Part shown: positions 16,367 to 24,501 of the stretch, piece by piece
How the letters are laid out: each line of letters starts with the position of its first letter
How positions within the stretch are numbered: position 1 is the first letter of the stretch
Assembly (NCBI GenBank): GCA_016213405.1
Contig: JACRAM010000038.1
Span: 1 to 52,506 of the forward strand
Reading direction: 5' to 3'
Length of the DNA: 52,506 bases
Origin: Bacteroidota bacterium
GTDB taxonomy: Bacteria > Bacteroidota > Bacteroidia > Palsa-948
Notes under the pieces: generated by a model
What the model was told of the DNA's origin: nothing
What the model saw: only the letters and a program-made list of their open reading frames with translations
Databases searched by the model: none
Program-made: the position numbers and the translations under genes

Positions 16367-17056
16367 CTACAAAGGAGTCGTTGACTTTTTTCTCTTCCCT
16401 GATGGAATGGGTGGATTAGGCAGCCACTTTAGTGTAGTAATCATCCTCTCCACATCTTTTTTTATGAAGTCAATTACGGGAGCGAGAGAATCATAATTTG
16501 GATGCGCGAAAAAGTATAGCGCTCCTCTAAGAAAATGGTTGGTACTGTCGGTAACATAAAACTGGAGATTGGAAGCCGAATTACCTTCAATCTCAAACAT
16601 CAGCCCGTACACTTGCGCACTGTCTCGTTTGATAGGGGTTTCTGGCATGCCACTGGCTTTCAACTGATGCTTTGTAGCAAGCGTCCATGAATCGTCAAGA
16701 TATTTTTCAAGATTGGCTCCATTCTCAATATACTTGTAGCTGAGATTGAGTTCCGCACGAAATTTCGGATAAAGAATATTTTTCCAGCAAGGCTCTGCAT
16801 GATCGTCTGTATCAGGAAGAACAACAGCATAGTTGGATGGATATTCAAATTCAAACGGACAGGAATCGCTGAACACAGAATATTTTTTATCGGGCAAATC
16901 TATTCTAAAGTAAGCGAAAGGCTTGGGAGAGGGAATGTCATCATCTGAACCGCAGGAGGAAAAAAAACAGTTGGCAATAGGCAGTAGGCAAGAGGCAAAA
17001 AAAGACAACAAAAACACTTGTGACTTGTGACTTGTGACTTGAAATTTGAAACTCAT
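16367..17056 (-). CDS. gldD: Gliding motility lipoprotein GldD
   Basis: GldD is a lipoprotein required for gliding and, in several species, for T9SS function. The mature part matches the family: CGSDDDIPSPKPFAYFRIDL, then FEYPSNYAVVLPD, EPCWKNILYPKFRAELNLSY and FFAHPNYDSLAPVIDFIKKD. A lipobox Cys precedes GSDDD near residue 35. The 229-residue length fits, but the signal peptide is odd: residues 3-14 (FKFQVTSHKSQV) are encoded by a 5-unit heptanucleotide array and residues about 20-28 (CLLPIANCF) by another. The ATG overlaps the gldE stop by 4 bases (ATGA), so the two are translationally coupled, as in the usual gldE-gldD pair. The 3' end carries a decayed CCTCC repeat (16350-16378). Confidence 0.93.
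   Translation of the reverse strand: MSFKFQVTSHKSQVFLLSFFASCLLPIANCFFSSCGSDDDIPSPKPFAYFRIDLPDKKYSVFSDSCPFEFEYPSNYAVVLPDTDDHAEPCWKNILYPKFRAELNLSYKYIENGANLEKYLDDSWTLATKHQLKASGMPETPIKRDSAQVYGLMFEIEGNSASNLQFYVTDSTNHFLRGALYFFAHPNYDSLAPVIDFIKKDVERMITTLKWLPNPPIPSGKRKKSTTPL
16973..17000 (-). repeat. Heptanucleotide array in the gldD signal peptide (second)
   Basis: Four plus-strand units GGCAATA, GGCAGTA, GGCAAGA, GGCAAAA encode part of SCLLPIANCF on the minus strand. Confidence 0.9.
17016..17050 (-). repeat. Heptanucleotide array at the gldD start (first)
   Basis: Five plus-strand units ACTTGTG x3, ACTTGAA, ATTTGAA encode residues 3-14 of GldD and end three bases from its start codon. Confidence 0.92.
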
Positions 17057-18321
17057 ACTGCAACTGGAACTGTAACCTTCACCCGTTTTATTTTTCGGTT
17101 GTCTGCCGATTCAACGGTGAAGATATAATCTTTAAACTTTACCTCTTCTCCTTTTTTCGGAATGCTGCCTGTGTATTCTAAGAGGAACCCTGCGAGCGTG
17201 TCGGCTTCGCGCCCGGTGGGAAGTTCAAAAAGAACGCTGTCTATGGCGAGTTTTCGGGATAAGTCGTTGAGAGAAATTTTTCCTTCAAACACATAATTGC
17301 GCTCATCCAGTTTTGAGTAAATTAAATCGTCATCATCAAACTCATCGTTGATTTCGCCTACGATTTCTTCTATCACATCTTCAAGCGTTACGATTCCTGA
17401 AGTGCCTCCGTATTCATCCACCACAATCGCCATGTGAATTTTTCGGTGCTGGAATTCCTTAAGGAGATCATCGTTTTTTTTGTTTTCAGGAACGAAGAAC
17501 GGCTCGCGCAAAAGCGTCTGCCATTTGAAATCATCTTCCTTGTCAATGTACGGAAGTAAATCCTTCACAGAAAGAATTCCTGAGATTTTGTCAATCGCTT
17601 CTTTATAAATCGGAATCCGCGAATACCCCGAAGCGAAAACATCTTCCATCAGTTTTCTGAACGGAGAGTTGAATTCAAGCGCAGCAACATCCATACGCTG
17701 AGTCATAATCTGTTTCACATTCACTTGGCCGAATTTCACAATGCCTCTGAGAATTTTTTTTTCGGGCTCGGGCATATCGGCAGAAATGGTGAGGTCAAGC
17801 GCGTGCGATAAATCTTCCACTGAAATGGAGTGAGTTTTCTTTTTTACTTTTTTATCTATGAAGGCAGTGGATTTAATCAGCAGGAAACTCAGCGGATATA
17901 AAAACTTTTCCAAAAAAGAAATTGGAAACGCCATAAAGCGGGCTACGCTCAGAGAATGCTGGTTTGCAAAAACTTTCGGAATCACTTCGGCAAAAAGAAG
18001 AATGAGAAATGTTACCGCCACTACTTGTATGAGAAATGCTACAAGCGGATTTTGAATGAATGCAAGTTCTTCTTTCATGATGATTTCTGAAATCAGCACC
18101 ACGCCAATGTTCAGAAGGTTGTTGGCGATGAGCACGGTGGCGAGCAATCGTTTCGGCTTATCACAAATCTGCAGAACTGTTTTATCACGAGAGGAGGAAG
18201 ACTTTCTCAGTTCTTCCTTGTTCTTTGGCGATAGAGAAAATAATGCTACTTCCGATGCTGATATCAGGGCTGATAAGCTAAGAAAAATAAATGTGCAGAT
18301 AAGGGCAATAAGCAAACTCAT
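17053..18321 (-). CDS. gldE: Gliding motility-associated protein GldE (CNNM/CorC type)
   Basis: The 422-residue product has the CNNM/DUF21 membrane part (hydrophobic segments at about 1-25, 63-85 and 90-115), then two CBS domains (about 190-320: VKQIMTQRMDVAALEFNSPF, SGYSRIPIYKEAIDKISGIL, IHMAIVVDEYGGTSGIVTLE). A CorC/HlyC C-terminal domain follows (about 335-420: YVFEGKISLNDL, PTGREADTLAGFLLEYTG). GldE assists GldD in gliding species. Synteny mutY-ssb-gldE-gldD is classic for Bacteroidota. CBS domains suggest control by adenine nucleotides or Mg2+ (family knowledge). It overlaps gldD by 4 bases. The 90-bp gap to ssb contains a palindromic repeat (18332-18384). Confidence 0.94.
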   Translation of the reverse strand: MSLLIALICTFIFLSLSALISASEVALFSLSPKNKEELRKSSSSRDKTVLQICDKPKRLLATVLIANNLLNIGVVLISEIIMKEELAFIQNPLVAFLIQVVAVTFLILLFAEVIPKVFANQHSLSVARFMAFPISFLEKFLYPLSFLLIKSTAFIDKKVKKKTHSISVEDLSHALDLTISADMPEPEKKILRGIVKFGQVNVKQIMTQRMDVAALEFNSPFRKLMEDVFASGYSRIPIYKEAIDKISGILSVKDLLPYIDKEDDFKWQTLLREPFFVPENKKNDDLLKEFQHRKIHMAIVVDEYGGTSGIVTLEDVIEEIVGEINDEFDDDDLIYSKLDERNYVFEGKISLNDLSRKLAIDSVLFELPTGREADTLAGFLLEYTGSIPKKGEEVKFKDYIFTVESADNRKIKRVKVTVPVAV

Positions 18322-18331
18322 GTTGAAATGT

Positions 18332-18384
18332 GATTACACCGATAAATTAAAAAAAGATTACACAGATTATTTATCGGTGTAATC
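18332..18384. repeat. GATTACACCGATAAA palindromic repeat
   Basis: GATTACACCGATAAA (18332-18346) and its exact inverse TTTATCGGTGTAATC (18370-18384) flank GATTACACAGATTA. A further GTGTAATCTAA follows. The element sits between ssb and gldE and could attenuate read-through. Confidence 0.85.
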
Positions 18385-18410
18385 TTTCCGGTATCAGTGT
18401 AATCTAATAT

Positions 18411-18830
18411 TTAGAATGGAAGATCTGAGCCGGCACTTTCTACAGCGGGAGCTTCTGTAGTTGCGCCATGGTTATTTTCTCCTTCTTTATCTCGCTTCCT
18501 GTTTATAATCGTAAAAGTATCGGCAACAATCTCAATTGTGAAACGTTGATTGCCTTCTTTATCCTGCCACTTACGTGTTCTTATTTTACCTTCAAGATAA
18601 ACGCGGTCGCCCTTTTTGAGTTCTGATTTCTCAACGCTCTCGGCAAGTGCGCGCCACATAACAATATTGTGCCACTCGGTTTGCTCTCTCTTCTCACCGG
18701 AATTTTTGTCTCTGAATGATTCGGTGGTGGCCAATGGGAAACTCGCAACAGTTACACCTCCTTCCAGATGCCTGATGTCGGGGTCTTTTCCTGCATTTCC
18801 CAAAAGAATTACTTTGTTAACTCCTCCCAT
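18411..18830 (-). CDS. ssb: Single-stranded DNA-binding protein
   Basis: A 139-residue SSB. The OB fold runs from NKVILLGNAGKDPDIRHLEG through VASFPLATTESFRDKNSGEK, TEWHNIVMWRALAE, KKGDRVYLEGKIRTRKWQD to EIVADTFTII (about 5-105). A flexible acidic linker follows, and the last residues are SDLPF, the conserved acidic tip that recruits repair and replication enzymes. A strong promoter (18869-18898) precedes it, so ssb and probably gldE and gldD can be transcribed independently of mutY. Confidence 0.96.
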   Translation of the reverse strand: MGGVNKVILLGNAGKDPDIRHLEGGVTVASFPLATTESFRDKNSGEKREQTEWHNIVMWRALAESVEKSELKKGDRVYLEGKIRTRKWQDKEGNQRFTIEIVADTFTIINRKRDKEGENNHGATTEAPAVESAGSDLPF

Positions 18831-18868
18831 AGTTTGTAGATTTATTTTGTTTGTTTAAAAACGATTGA

Positions 18869-18898
18869 CAAAGGTAGAAAATAAAAGGAGCTTTCAAA
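18869..18898 (-). promoter_or_regulatory. Promoter for ssb
   Basis: On the minus strand TACCTTTG (18869-18876) is an exact -7 box. TTTG (18895-18898) lies 18 bases further upstream, a good -33 element. The ssb start is 38 bases downstream. Confidence 0.65.
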
Positions 18899-18915
18899 AT
18901 TTAAGAGGCTCGATT

Positions 18916-19986
18916 TCAGGCAATTTTTTCATCAAAATATCGCACTATAAGACGAGGGAAAGCATATTTATGTAATTGATTTTCATTTATATAAGTTGAT
19001 TCCCTGTTTGTAAAAAAATTATTATTACCTGATTTCTTTACCTCCCAGAACCGCGCTAAAATGACCTGATGGCTGAGCACATGTTTGAAGGGTTGTGAAG
19101 GAATAGCCCATCCTAAATCCTTCCCGAAAGGAAGGACTTGCAGTTTATTTTCTCCCTTCCCTTTGGGAAGGGCGGGGGGGATGGGCTTCATTTCTTTTTT
19201 TGTCTCTACCAACGGAAAATCATAAAGGTTTTTCCAGATATCGTTTTCTGTTCGTTTTCTTATCAGGATTTTTCCCTTATTGCGAAAGACGAGATAGTTA
19301 AAGTAGCGTGTTCGGATTTTTGTTTTTTTAGATTTGATGGGAAGAACACCAACAAGGTTTTTTGAATAAGCGATGCAGGATTTTTTCAGCGAACATTTTC
19401 CGCAATCAGGATTTTGCGGAACACATTGAAGTGCGCCAAACTCCATCACTGCCTGATTAAATGTGCCTGGATTTTTTTTGTCAAGCAGTTCTTCTGCTTT
19501 CTTCTTAAATACCTTTTTTCCCTCTGAAGAATCAATGGGGGTTTTTATTCCAAAATATCTTGAGAGAACACGGAAAACATTTCCATCCACCACCACATGC
19601 GGTTTGTTAAACGCCAGCGAAGCAATAGCTCCAGCGGTGTAATCGCCAATGCCTTTCAGTTTTTTTATTTCGTCAAACTCGTTTGGAAATTTCCCTTTCA
19701 GTTTAGTGCTGATATGTTTTGCCGTGTGATGTAAATTTCTCGCCCGTGTATAATACCCTAGTCCCTGCCAGACTTTCATCACCACATCTTCTTTTGCTTT
19801 GGCGAGATGATGAATGGTCGGGAATAGCTGAACAAACCGTTCATAATAAGGAAGCCCCTGACTCACGCGGGTTTGCTGAAGAATTATTTCTGAAAGCCAA
19901 ATTCGGTAGGGGTCTTTTGTTTTTCGGAAAGACAGGTTGCGCTTGTTTTTATCATACCATTTAATTATTGTCTTCGAAAAATCCAT
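18916..19986 (-). CDS. mutY: A/G-specific adenine glycosylase MutY
   Basis: MutY removes adenine mispaired with 8-oxoguanine. Visible: helix-hairpin-helix LKGIGDYTAGAIASLAF followed by VVVDGNVFRVLSRY with the catalytic Asp at about residue 134. The [4Fe-4S] set CVPQNPDCGKCSLKKSC follows (C188, C195, C198, C204; C-x6-C-x2-C-x5-C). The C-terminal NUDIX-like recognition domain starts near 225. Inside that domain a palindromic DNA repeat (19105-19187) is translated as part of MKPIPPALPKGKGEN and QVLPFGKDLGWAIPS, an insertion not expected in the family. Its own promoter box (20018-20025) faces away from that of the HU gene. Confidence 0.95.
   Translation of the reverse strand: MDFSKTIIKWYDKNKRNLSFRKTKDPYRIWLSEIILQQTRVSQGLPYYERFVQLFPTIHHLAKAKEDVVMKVWQGLGYYTRARNLHHTAKHISTKLKGKFPNEFDEIKKLKGIGDYTAGAIASLAFNKPHVVVDGNVFRVLSRYFGIKTPIDSSEGKKVFKKKAEELLDKKNPGTFNQAVMEFGALQCVPQNPDCGKCSLKKSCIAYSKNLVGVLPIKSKKTKIRTRYFNYLVFRNKGKILIRKRTENDIWKNLYDFPLVETKKEMKPIPPALPKGKGENKLQVLPFGKDLGWAIPSQPFKHVLSHQVILARFWEVKKSGNNNFFTNRESTYINENQLHKYAFPRLIVRYFDEKIA
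19105..19187. repeat. Palindromic CCTTCCC element translated inside mutY
   Basis: AGCCCATCC (19105-19113) and GGATGGGCT (19179-19187) are exact inverted ends. Inside are two hairpins, CCTTCCCGAAAGGAAGG and CCCTTCCCTTTGGGAAGGG. The element is in frame with the MutY C-terminal domain. Confidence 0.85.
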
Positions 19987-20017
19987 AAAAATGCGCTAAG
20001 TGGTTATTTATCAGGTA

Positions 20018-20025
20018 CAAAAGTA
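20018..20025 (-). promoter_or_regulatory. Promoter box TACTTTTG for mutY
   Basis: CAAAAGTA on the plus strand reads TACTTTTG on the minus strand, an exact TAnnTTTG match, 31 bases before the mutY start. Confidence 0.5.
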
Positions 20026-20047
20026 GGATAGTTTAAGAGATAAATCT

Positions 20048-20055
20048 TATATTTG
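20048..20055 (+). promoter_or_regulatory. Promoter box TATATTTG for the HU operon
   Basis: An exact TAnnTTTG match lies 20 bases before the ATG at 20076. Together with the mutY box it makes a compact divergent promoter region of 89 bp. Confidence 0.55.
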
Positions 20056-20075
20056 TCCAACGTAAAATTTCTTTT

Positions 20076-20372
20076 ATGACCAAAGCAGATGTTGTTGCAA
20101 AGATTTCAGAAAAGACAGGAGTGGAGAAAAAAGAAACTATGGCGATTGTGGAGGCGTTCATGAGTGTGGTGAAAAATTCCATGTGTGAAGGCAAAAATGT
20201 CTACCTCCGCGGATTCGGAACCTTATATATAAAGAAGCGCGCCAAAAAACCAGGCAGGATTATTTCGCGCAACACCACCATCATGATTCCCGCTCATAAC
20301 ATTCCCGCATTCAAGCCCGCAAAATCATTTGGCAACAGACTCAAAAAGAGCCAGCCAGTAAAAGAAGATTAG
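20076..20372 (+). CDS. HU/IHF-family DNA-binding protein
   Basis: A 98-residue nucleoid protein. The helical dimerisation part MTKADVVAKISEKTGVEKKE...IVEAFMSVVKNSM is followed by the beta arms, VYLRGFGTLYIKKRAKKPGR then NTTIMIPAHNIPAFKPAKSF. The proline at the arm tip (MIPAHN) and the FKPAK end are family marks. The dimer bends DNA. It leads a plus-strand cluster HU - TPR protein - small basic ribosomal-type protein - RNase G, an order widely seen in Bacteroidota. It starts 20 bases after a TATATTTG box. Confidence 0.93.
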   Translation: MTKADVVAKISEKTGVEKKETMAIVEAFMSVVKNSMCEGKNVYLRGFGTLYIKKRAKKPGRIISRNTTIMIPAHNIPAFKPAKSFGNRLKKSQPVKED

Positions 20373-20380
20373 TTCATCCC

Positions 20381-21109
20381 TTGATTTCCTCTAAACAAAA
20401 ATTCATAATTCTTCTCTCAGTCGTTTTGGCTGCACTGTTGTATTTCGCTCCCAAAATACAATCAGAAGCAAAGCAGAACGAAAAAGAAAATTCTGATTTC
20501 ACATCATCATTTGAAGAAGCGCTGAAAAATGCTCCGTCAGAACAGAAAGATATTTTTGCCCGGTTGGAAACAGGTTTGAAAAAAGCGGAAGCGGATAACA
20601 ATGAGCAATCGTGGCTGGCTTCGGCAAATGATTTTCTTAAGGGAGCGCAGCTTATTAAGAGTGACAAGAAAGCTACCTTATATATAGGTGCGATTAAAGG
20701 ATTTGAAAAAGCACTCAAATTCAGTCCTGAAAATCTTTCCATCAAGACAAATCTTGGAACAGCCATAGTGGAAAGCTCTTCTTTGATCGGAAATCAGCCA
20801 ATGAAAGGCATTACACTGCTTCGCGAAGTAATTCAGAAGGATTCAAATAACATTGAAGCAAACCTCCAACTTGGATTATTTTCTGTAACTTCGCAACAGT
20901 TTCAAAAAGCGATTGAACGCTTCAACCGAATCCTACGGATTGATTCCACGCACATTGACATGTATGTCTACCTTGGCGATACCTACATTCAGATGGGAGA
21001 AAAGCAGAAAGCGATTGAGAGCTACGAAAACTATAAAACAAGAGTCAAAGACACTTTAATAATAAAGGATATTGACGAATACATTAAAAAATTAAAACAA
21101 TCTAACTAA
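20381..21109 (+). CDS. Membrane-anchored TPR protein
   Basis: The 242-residue product has one N-terminal hydrophobic helix (about 8-22, IILLSVVLAALLYFAPK). Helical TPR units follow from about 95 to 240, e.g. GAIKGFEKALKFSPENLSIK, IEANLQLGLFSVTSQQFQKA and DMYVYLGDTYIQMGEKQKAI. TPRs build protein-binding solenoids; the partner is unknown. No ATG precedes the conserved membrane helix; the start assigned here is TTG at 20381, 8 bases after the HU stop, implying translation coupled to HU. The conserved placement next to HU and RNase G suggests a core cell role that is not yet defined. Confidence 0.85.
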   Translation: MISSKQKFIILLSVVLAALLYFAPKIQSEAKQNEKENSDFTSSFEEALKNAPSEQKDIFARLETGLKKAEADNNEQSWLASANDFLKGAQLIKSDKKATLYIGAIKGFEKALKFSPENLSIKTNLGTAIVESSSLIGNQPMKGITLLREVIQKDSNNIEANLQLGLFSVTSQQFQKAIERFNRILRIDSTHIDMYVYLGDTYIQMGEKQKAIESYENYKTRVKDTLIIKDIDEYIKKLKQSN

Positions 21110-21155
21110 CGATTTCACCGATAGCTAAATCGGCTCAATCAAAAAAGTAAACACT

Positions 21156-21251
21156 ATGCCATCAGGAAAAAAAAGAAAGCGCAAAAAAATGAACACTCAC
21201 AAACGCAAAAAGCGCCTGCGTAAAAACCGTCACAAAAAGAAAGGGCGTTAA
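21156..21251 (+). CDS. 31-residue AURKAIP1/COX24-type basic ribosomal protein
   Basis: The complete ORF encodes MPSGKKRKRKKMNTHKRKKR followed by LRKNRHKKKGR, 31 residues of which more than 20 are K, R or H. The KMNTHKRKKRLRKNRHK core matches the AURKAIP1/COX24 domain, found in mitochondrial mS38 and in very small bacterial 30S proteins (bS22-like). It would line the decoding region of the small subunit (family knowledge). It sits between the TPR gene and RNase G, its usual place in Bacteroidota. Gene callers with a length cut-off miss it. Confidence 0.88.
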   Translation: MPSGKKRKRKKMNTHKRKKRLRKNRHKKKGR

Positions 21252-21434
21252 AATAACCCCGGAAAAGCGGAACAGTGGAGTTGTGGATTAAAATTTAACC
21301 CATCCTCCGAATTTTATCTCTCCAAACATTTCGAGCAGAAATTTTCTTTAATGAAGAAGGTGTAATCACACGCTTCTTTCGTTTCATCTCACTTCCGTTT
21401 TTCTATCATCACAACAATCAATTACTATTATTAA

Positions 21435-22985
21435 ATGAACAGCGAACTATATATAAACACAACATCATCAGAGGTTGTCATTGCTCTATTGCACGACAAG
21501 CGTCTGGTAGAACTTAACCGCGAACACTCAGACGCGGGATTTTCTGTAGGAGATATCTTCCTCGGAAAAGTCAAAAAAATAATGCCCGGTCTTAACGCGG
21601 CATTCATTAATGTGGGCTACGAAAAAGATGCATTTCTGCATTACCTTGATTTAGGTCCTCAGGTTTTATCTCTCATGAAATTCACAAATATGGCTCACAA
21701 CGGAGCGCTCGGCACTCACCTGCTTAGTGATTTCAAACATGAGCAGGATATTGTGAAAACAGGAAAGGTAAACAAGGTGCTTCACAACAACCAGAACATG
21801 CTGGTGCAGATTATGAAGGAGCCGATTTCCAACAAAGGACCCCGCCTCACTGCAGATATTTCTTTACCAGGAAGATTTTTAGTGTTGATTCCTTTCTCCG
21901 ATAAAATTTCCATCTCGCAAAAAATACGAAGACTGGAAGAGCGCGATCGTTTGCGCAGACTGGTACAGAGCATCAAGCCCAAAAATTTCGGAGTCATCAT
22001 CCGCACGGTTGCAGAAAACCAAACTGTTGCTGATCTTGACACCGATATTAAAGACCTGATGGACAAATGGGAAAAAATGTTTCAAGCGCTCAAGGGCGCA
22101 ACCCCACCGAAGATAATGCTCGGAGAAATGAACCGTTCCATCACTATTCTCCGCGATATGCTTAACGCATCGTTCTCAGGAATTTATGTGAACAATCAGA
22201 ATCTTTACAACGATATAAAATCCTATATCCACACGATTGCTCCTGACAAAGAAAACATCGTGAAGTTTTACAAAGGAAACATGCCCATTTTTGAACATTT
22301 CGGAATTGACAAGCAGATAAAATCTTCCTTCGGGAAAATCGTGAACATAAAATCAGGTGGCTATCTTATCGTTGAACATACTGAAGCATTACACGTGATT
22401 GATGTGAACAGCGGGCATCGTTCGCATTCAAACAAAGATCAGGATTCAAACGCGCTTGAAATGAATCTGGAAGCAGCCGAGGAAATAGCGCGCCAGCTTC
22501 GCCTGCGTGATATTGGAGGAATCATCGTCTGCGATTTTATTGATATGCGCAATCCGAATCACCGCAGAACGCTGTACGAAAAATTAACAACTGCAATGAA
22601 GACCGACCCTGCAACTCATACCATTCTGCCTCCGAGTAAATTCGGATTGGTGCAAATTACGCGCGAGCGTGTTCGCCCTCAGGTGAAAGAAAAGACTACG
22701 GAGAAATGCCCTTCCTGCGGTGGAAGCGGAGAAGTGCAATCAAGCATTCTTCTTGCTGACCAGATTGAAAAGGATTTGAGTTATTTGGTGAGAGAACAGA
22801 ATCAGAAAAATCTTACACTTGCGGTACACCCGTTCATTGAAGCTTATTTCACAAAAGGAATTCCGAGCAGAAAACAAAAATGGTTTTTAAAATACGGAAG
22901 AAGCATAAATGTGAAGCCCGTATCCTCACACCATATTTTAGAATATCATTTCTACAATAAGAATGAAGAGGAAATAAAGATTTAA
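21435..22985 (+). CDS. rng: Ribonuclease G/E family endoribonuclease
   Basis: RNase G cuts single-stranded RNA in mRNA turnover and rRNA maturation. The S1 domain is at about 35-110 (VGDIFLGKVKKIMPGLNAAF, VNVGYEKDAFLHY-like). The catalytic core has metal-binding aspartates in HVIDVNSG (D323) and IVCDFID (D367), 44 apart as in RNase E (303/346). The zinc-link CPSCGGSG has C425 and C428, also at the expected distance. The 516-residue length fits RNase G rather than RNase E, with no degradosome tail. It is preceded by a 183-bp leader with no recognisable element, which could carry autoregulation, as known for rne. Confidence 0.95.
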   Translation: MNSELYINTTSSEVVIALLHDKRLVELNREHSDAGFSVGDIFLGKVKKIMPGLNAAFINVGYEKDAFLHYLDLGPQVLSLMKFTNMAHNGALGTHLLSDFKHEQDIVKTGKVNKVLHNNQNMLVQIMKEPISNKGPRLTADISLPGRFLVLIPFSDKISISQKIRRLEERDRLRRLVQSIKPKNFGVIIRTVAENQTVADLDTDIKDLMDKWEKMFQALKGATPPKIMLGEMNRSITILRDMLNASFSGIYVNNQNLYNDIKSYIHTIAPDKENIVKFYKGNMPIFEHFGIDKQIKSSFGKIVNIKSGGYLIVEHTEALHVIDVNSGHRSHSNKDQDSNALEMNLEAAEEIARQLRLRDIGGIIVCDFIDMRNPNHRRTLYEKLTTAMKTDPATHTILPPSKFGLVQITRERVRPQVKEKTTEKCPSCGGSGEVQSSILLADQIEKDLSYLVREQNQKNLTLAVHPFIEAYFTKGIPSRKQKWFLKYGRSINVKPVSSHHILEYHFYNKNEEEIKI

Positions 22986-22996
22986 TCTAGATTAGG

Positions 22997-23004
22997 TAGA
23001 TTTG
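22997..23004 (+). promoter_or_regulatory. Promoter box TAGATTTG directly before the sulfatase-like gene
   Basis: An exact TAnnTTTG match ends 6 bases before the ATG at 23011. Transcription would start at or next to the start codon, giving a leaderless mRNA. Confidence 0.5.
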
Positions 23005-23010
23005 CACCTG

Positions 23011-24501
23011 ATGCAATTCAGGATTTCAAATCTTACCCGCACTCCTTTTTTATATCTTGCCTTTTTTGCAGCGCTATTTATAATTAATACTGCCAGAAAT
23101 AAATTTGTATTTTATTTCCCTGCTGCGCAAGATGTAATTTTATTTTCCCTGATCATAGTTTGCTTTGCCGGAGTTTGTTTTTTAATGAGCAGACTTTTAG
23201 TGAAGGATAGTATAAAAACCGGCATCCTTACTTTGTCAATACTTATCTTTTCATTTTACTATTTTGATATTTATTATTGGCTGTTTGATTTTAAACCGCT
23301 AAGCGGAATTATTACAAAATTTTTGTTTTCAAAATTTCATTTAGTGCTGACAGGGATGATGTTTCTGATTTCTTTTAGTATTTTTCTTTTTCTTAAAAAA
23401 ACGAAACGTTATCTCATTAGGTTAAACACCTATTTCAACCTTGTGTTTTTTATGTTTCTCCTGTTTGAGATATACAAAACAGCCACGTATAAAGAATTTA
23501 ACCCTATACTACAGAATAAATTTAAAGCTAGCGAAATCCAGTCCCATTCCGATTCTATACAACAAAGAAATATTTATTACATCGTTCTGGATTCTTATAC
23601 GAATTCTTCCAGTTTAAAAAAATATTGGAACTATGACAACGATACACTGGCAGGTTTTTTAAAGTCAAAAGGATTTTTCATAGCTGAAAAGAGCCATTGC
23701 AATTATAACTCTACTCCATTCAGCATTGCATCATCGCTTAATATGTCTTACCTGAATATTGAAAATTATGAACAGGCGCAAAAGGTTCAGATTTCGAAAG
23801 CCTATGACATGGTTAAAAATAGTGCGACTGCAGAAATGCTTTCGGCATACGGGTATGAAATAAAAAATTTATCTCTCTTCGATTTGAAAAATATTCCTGC
23901 TTTTTACACCGACCCCTTTTACCGAAAAACAAATTTATTTGACAGAACAATTTTCTTTCTGCTGACTGAGAGACTGGGAATTACTCATGAACACCGACAA
24001 TTAATTTCTCTTGCAGAAATCAATCCTGAAATTTTTATGCGATTAATATCTGTCAGGGAAAAACCGTCTTTCTGTTATGCACACGTAATGATGCCACATT
24101 ATCCGTACTTCTATGATGAAAACGGAAACAGAATGTCGGATGAATATGCATGCTCAGAGGAAGGAAGAAAAGAAAAATATCTTAAGCAGCTGAAATTCGC
24201 CAATCAGCAGCTGATGAAAACTATAAATTATATTCTCAGCCATTCAGAAGTAAAGCCAGTTATTATTATACAAGGCGACCACGGTTTTCGTGATTTTGCG
24301 GAACTTGGAAGCGAGGAGCAAATAAAAGAATCAAAAACAATTTTCAATGCCTGTCTTTTACCAGATGATACGCTAAAAAATTCAGCTTACGATTCTATTT
24401 CTCCGGTTAATTCTTTTCGAATTGTTTTCAATAATTATTTCGGAACAAAATTTTCCCTCCTTGAAGATAAATCTTGCAATACAGAAATAAAGTCAGAATA
24501 A
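23011..24501 (+). CDS. Membrane-anchored sulfatase/phosphatase-superfamily protein
   Basis: The N-terminal 150 residues form four or five membrane helices, as in LTA-synthase-like and phosphoethanolamine-transferase-like enzymes. The rest is an alkaline phosphatase-like catalytic domain: IYYIVLDSYTNSSSL (N-terminal metal site with D and the T/S nucleophile region), HVMMPHYPYFYD, and near the end IIIQGDHGFRD (D and H ligands). Probable activity is hydrolysis or transfer of a phosphate or sulfate ester at the periplasmic face; the substrate is unknown. A TTG at 23002 is possible in frame, but it overlaps the promoter box, so ATG 23011 is chosen. Mildly lower GC and the lack of operon partners suggest an accessory gene. 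Confidence 0.78.
   Translation: MQFRISNLTRTPFLYLAFFAALFIINTARNKFVFYFPAAQDVILFSLIIVCFAGVCFLMSRLLVKDSIKTGILTLSILIFSFYYFDIYYWLFDFKPLSGIITKFLFSKFHLVLTGMMFLISFSIFLFLKKTKRYLIRLNTYFNLVFFMFLLFEIYKTATYKEFNPILQNKFKASEIQSHSDSIQQRNIYYIVLDSYTNSSSLKKYWNYDNDTLAGFLKSKGFFIAEKSHCNYNSTPFSIASSLNMSYLNIENYEQAQKVQISKAYDMVKNSATAEMLSAYGYEIKNLSLFDLKNIPAFYTDPFYRKTNLFDRTIFFLLTERLGITHEHRQLISLAEINPEIFMRLISVREKPSFCYAHVMMPHYPYFYDENGNRMSDEYACSEEGRKEKYLKQLKFANQQLMKTINYILSHSEVKPVIIIQGDHGFRDFAELGSEEQIKESKTIFNACLLPDDTLKNSAYDSISPVNSFRIVFNNYFGTKFSLLEDKSCNTEIKSE

Noticed and set aside
21252-21434. Structured leader or riboswitch before rng
   Set aside because: I could not find a convincing stem set or a known motif; only possible autoregulation by analogy with rne.
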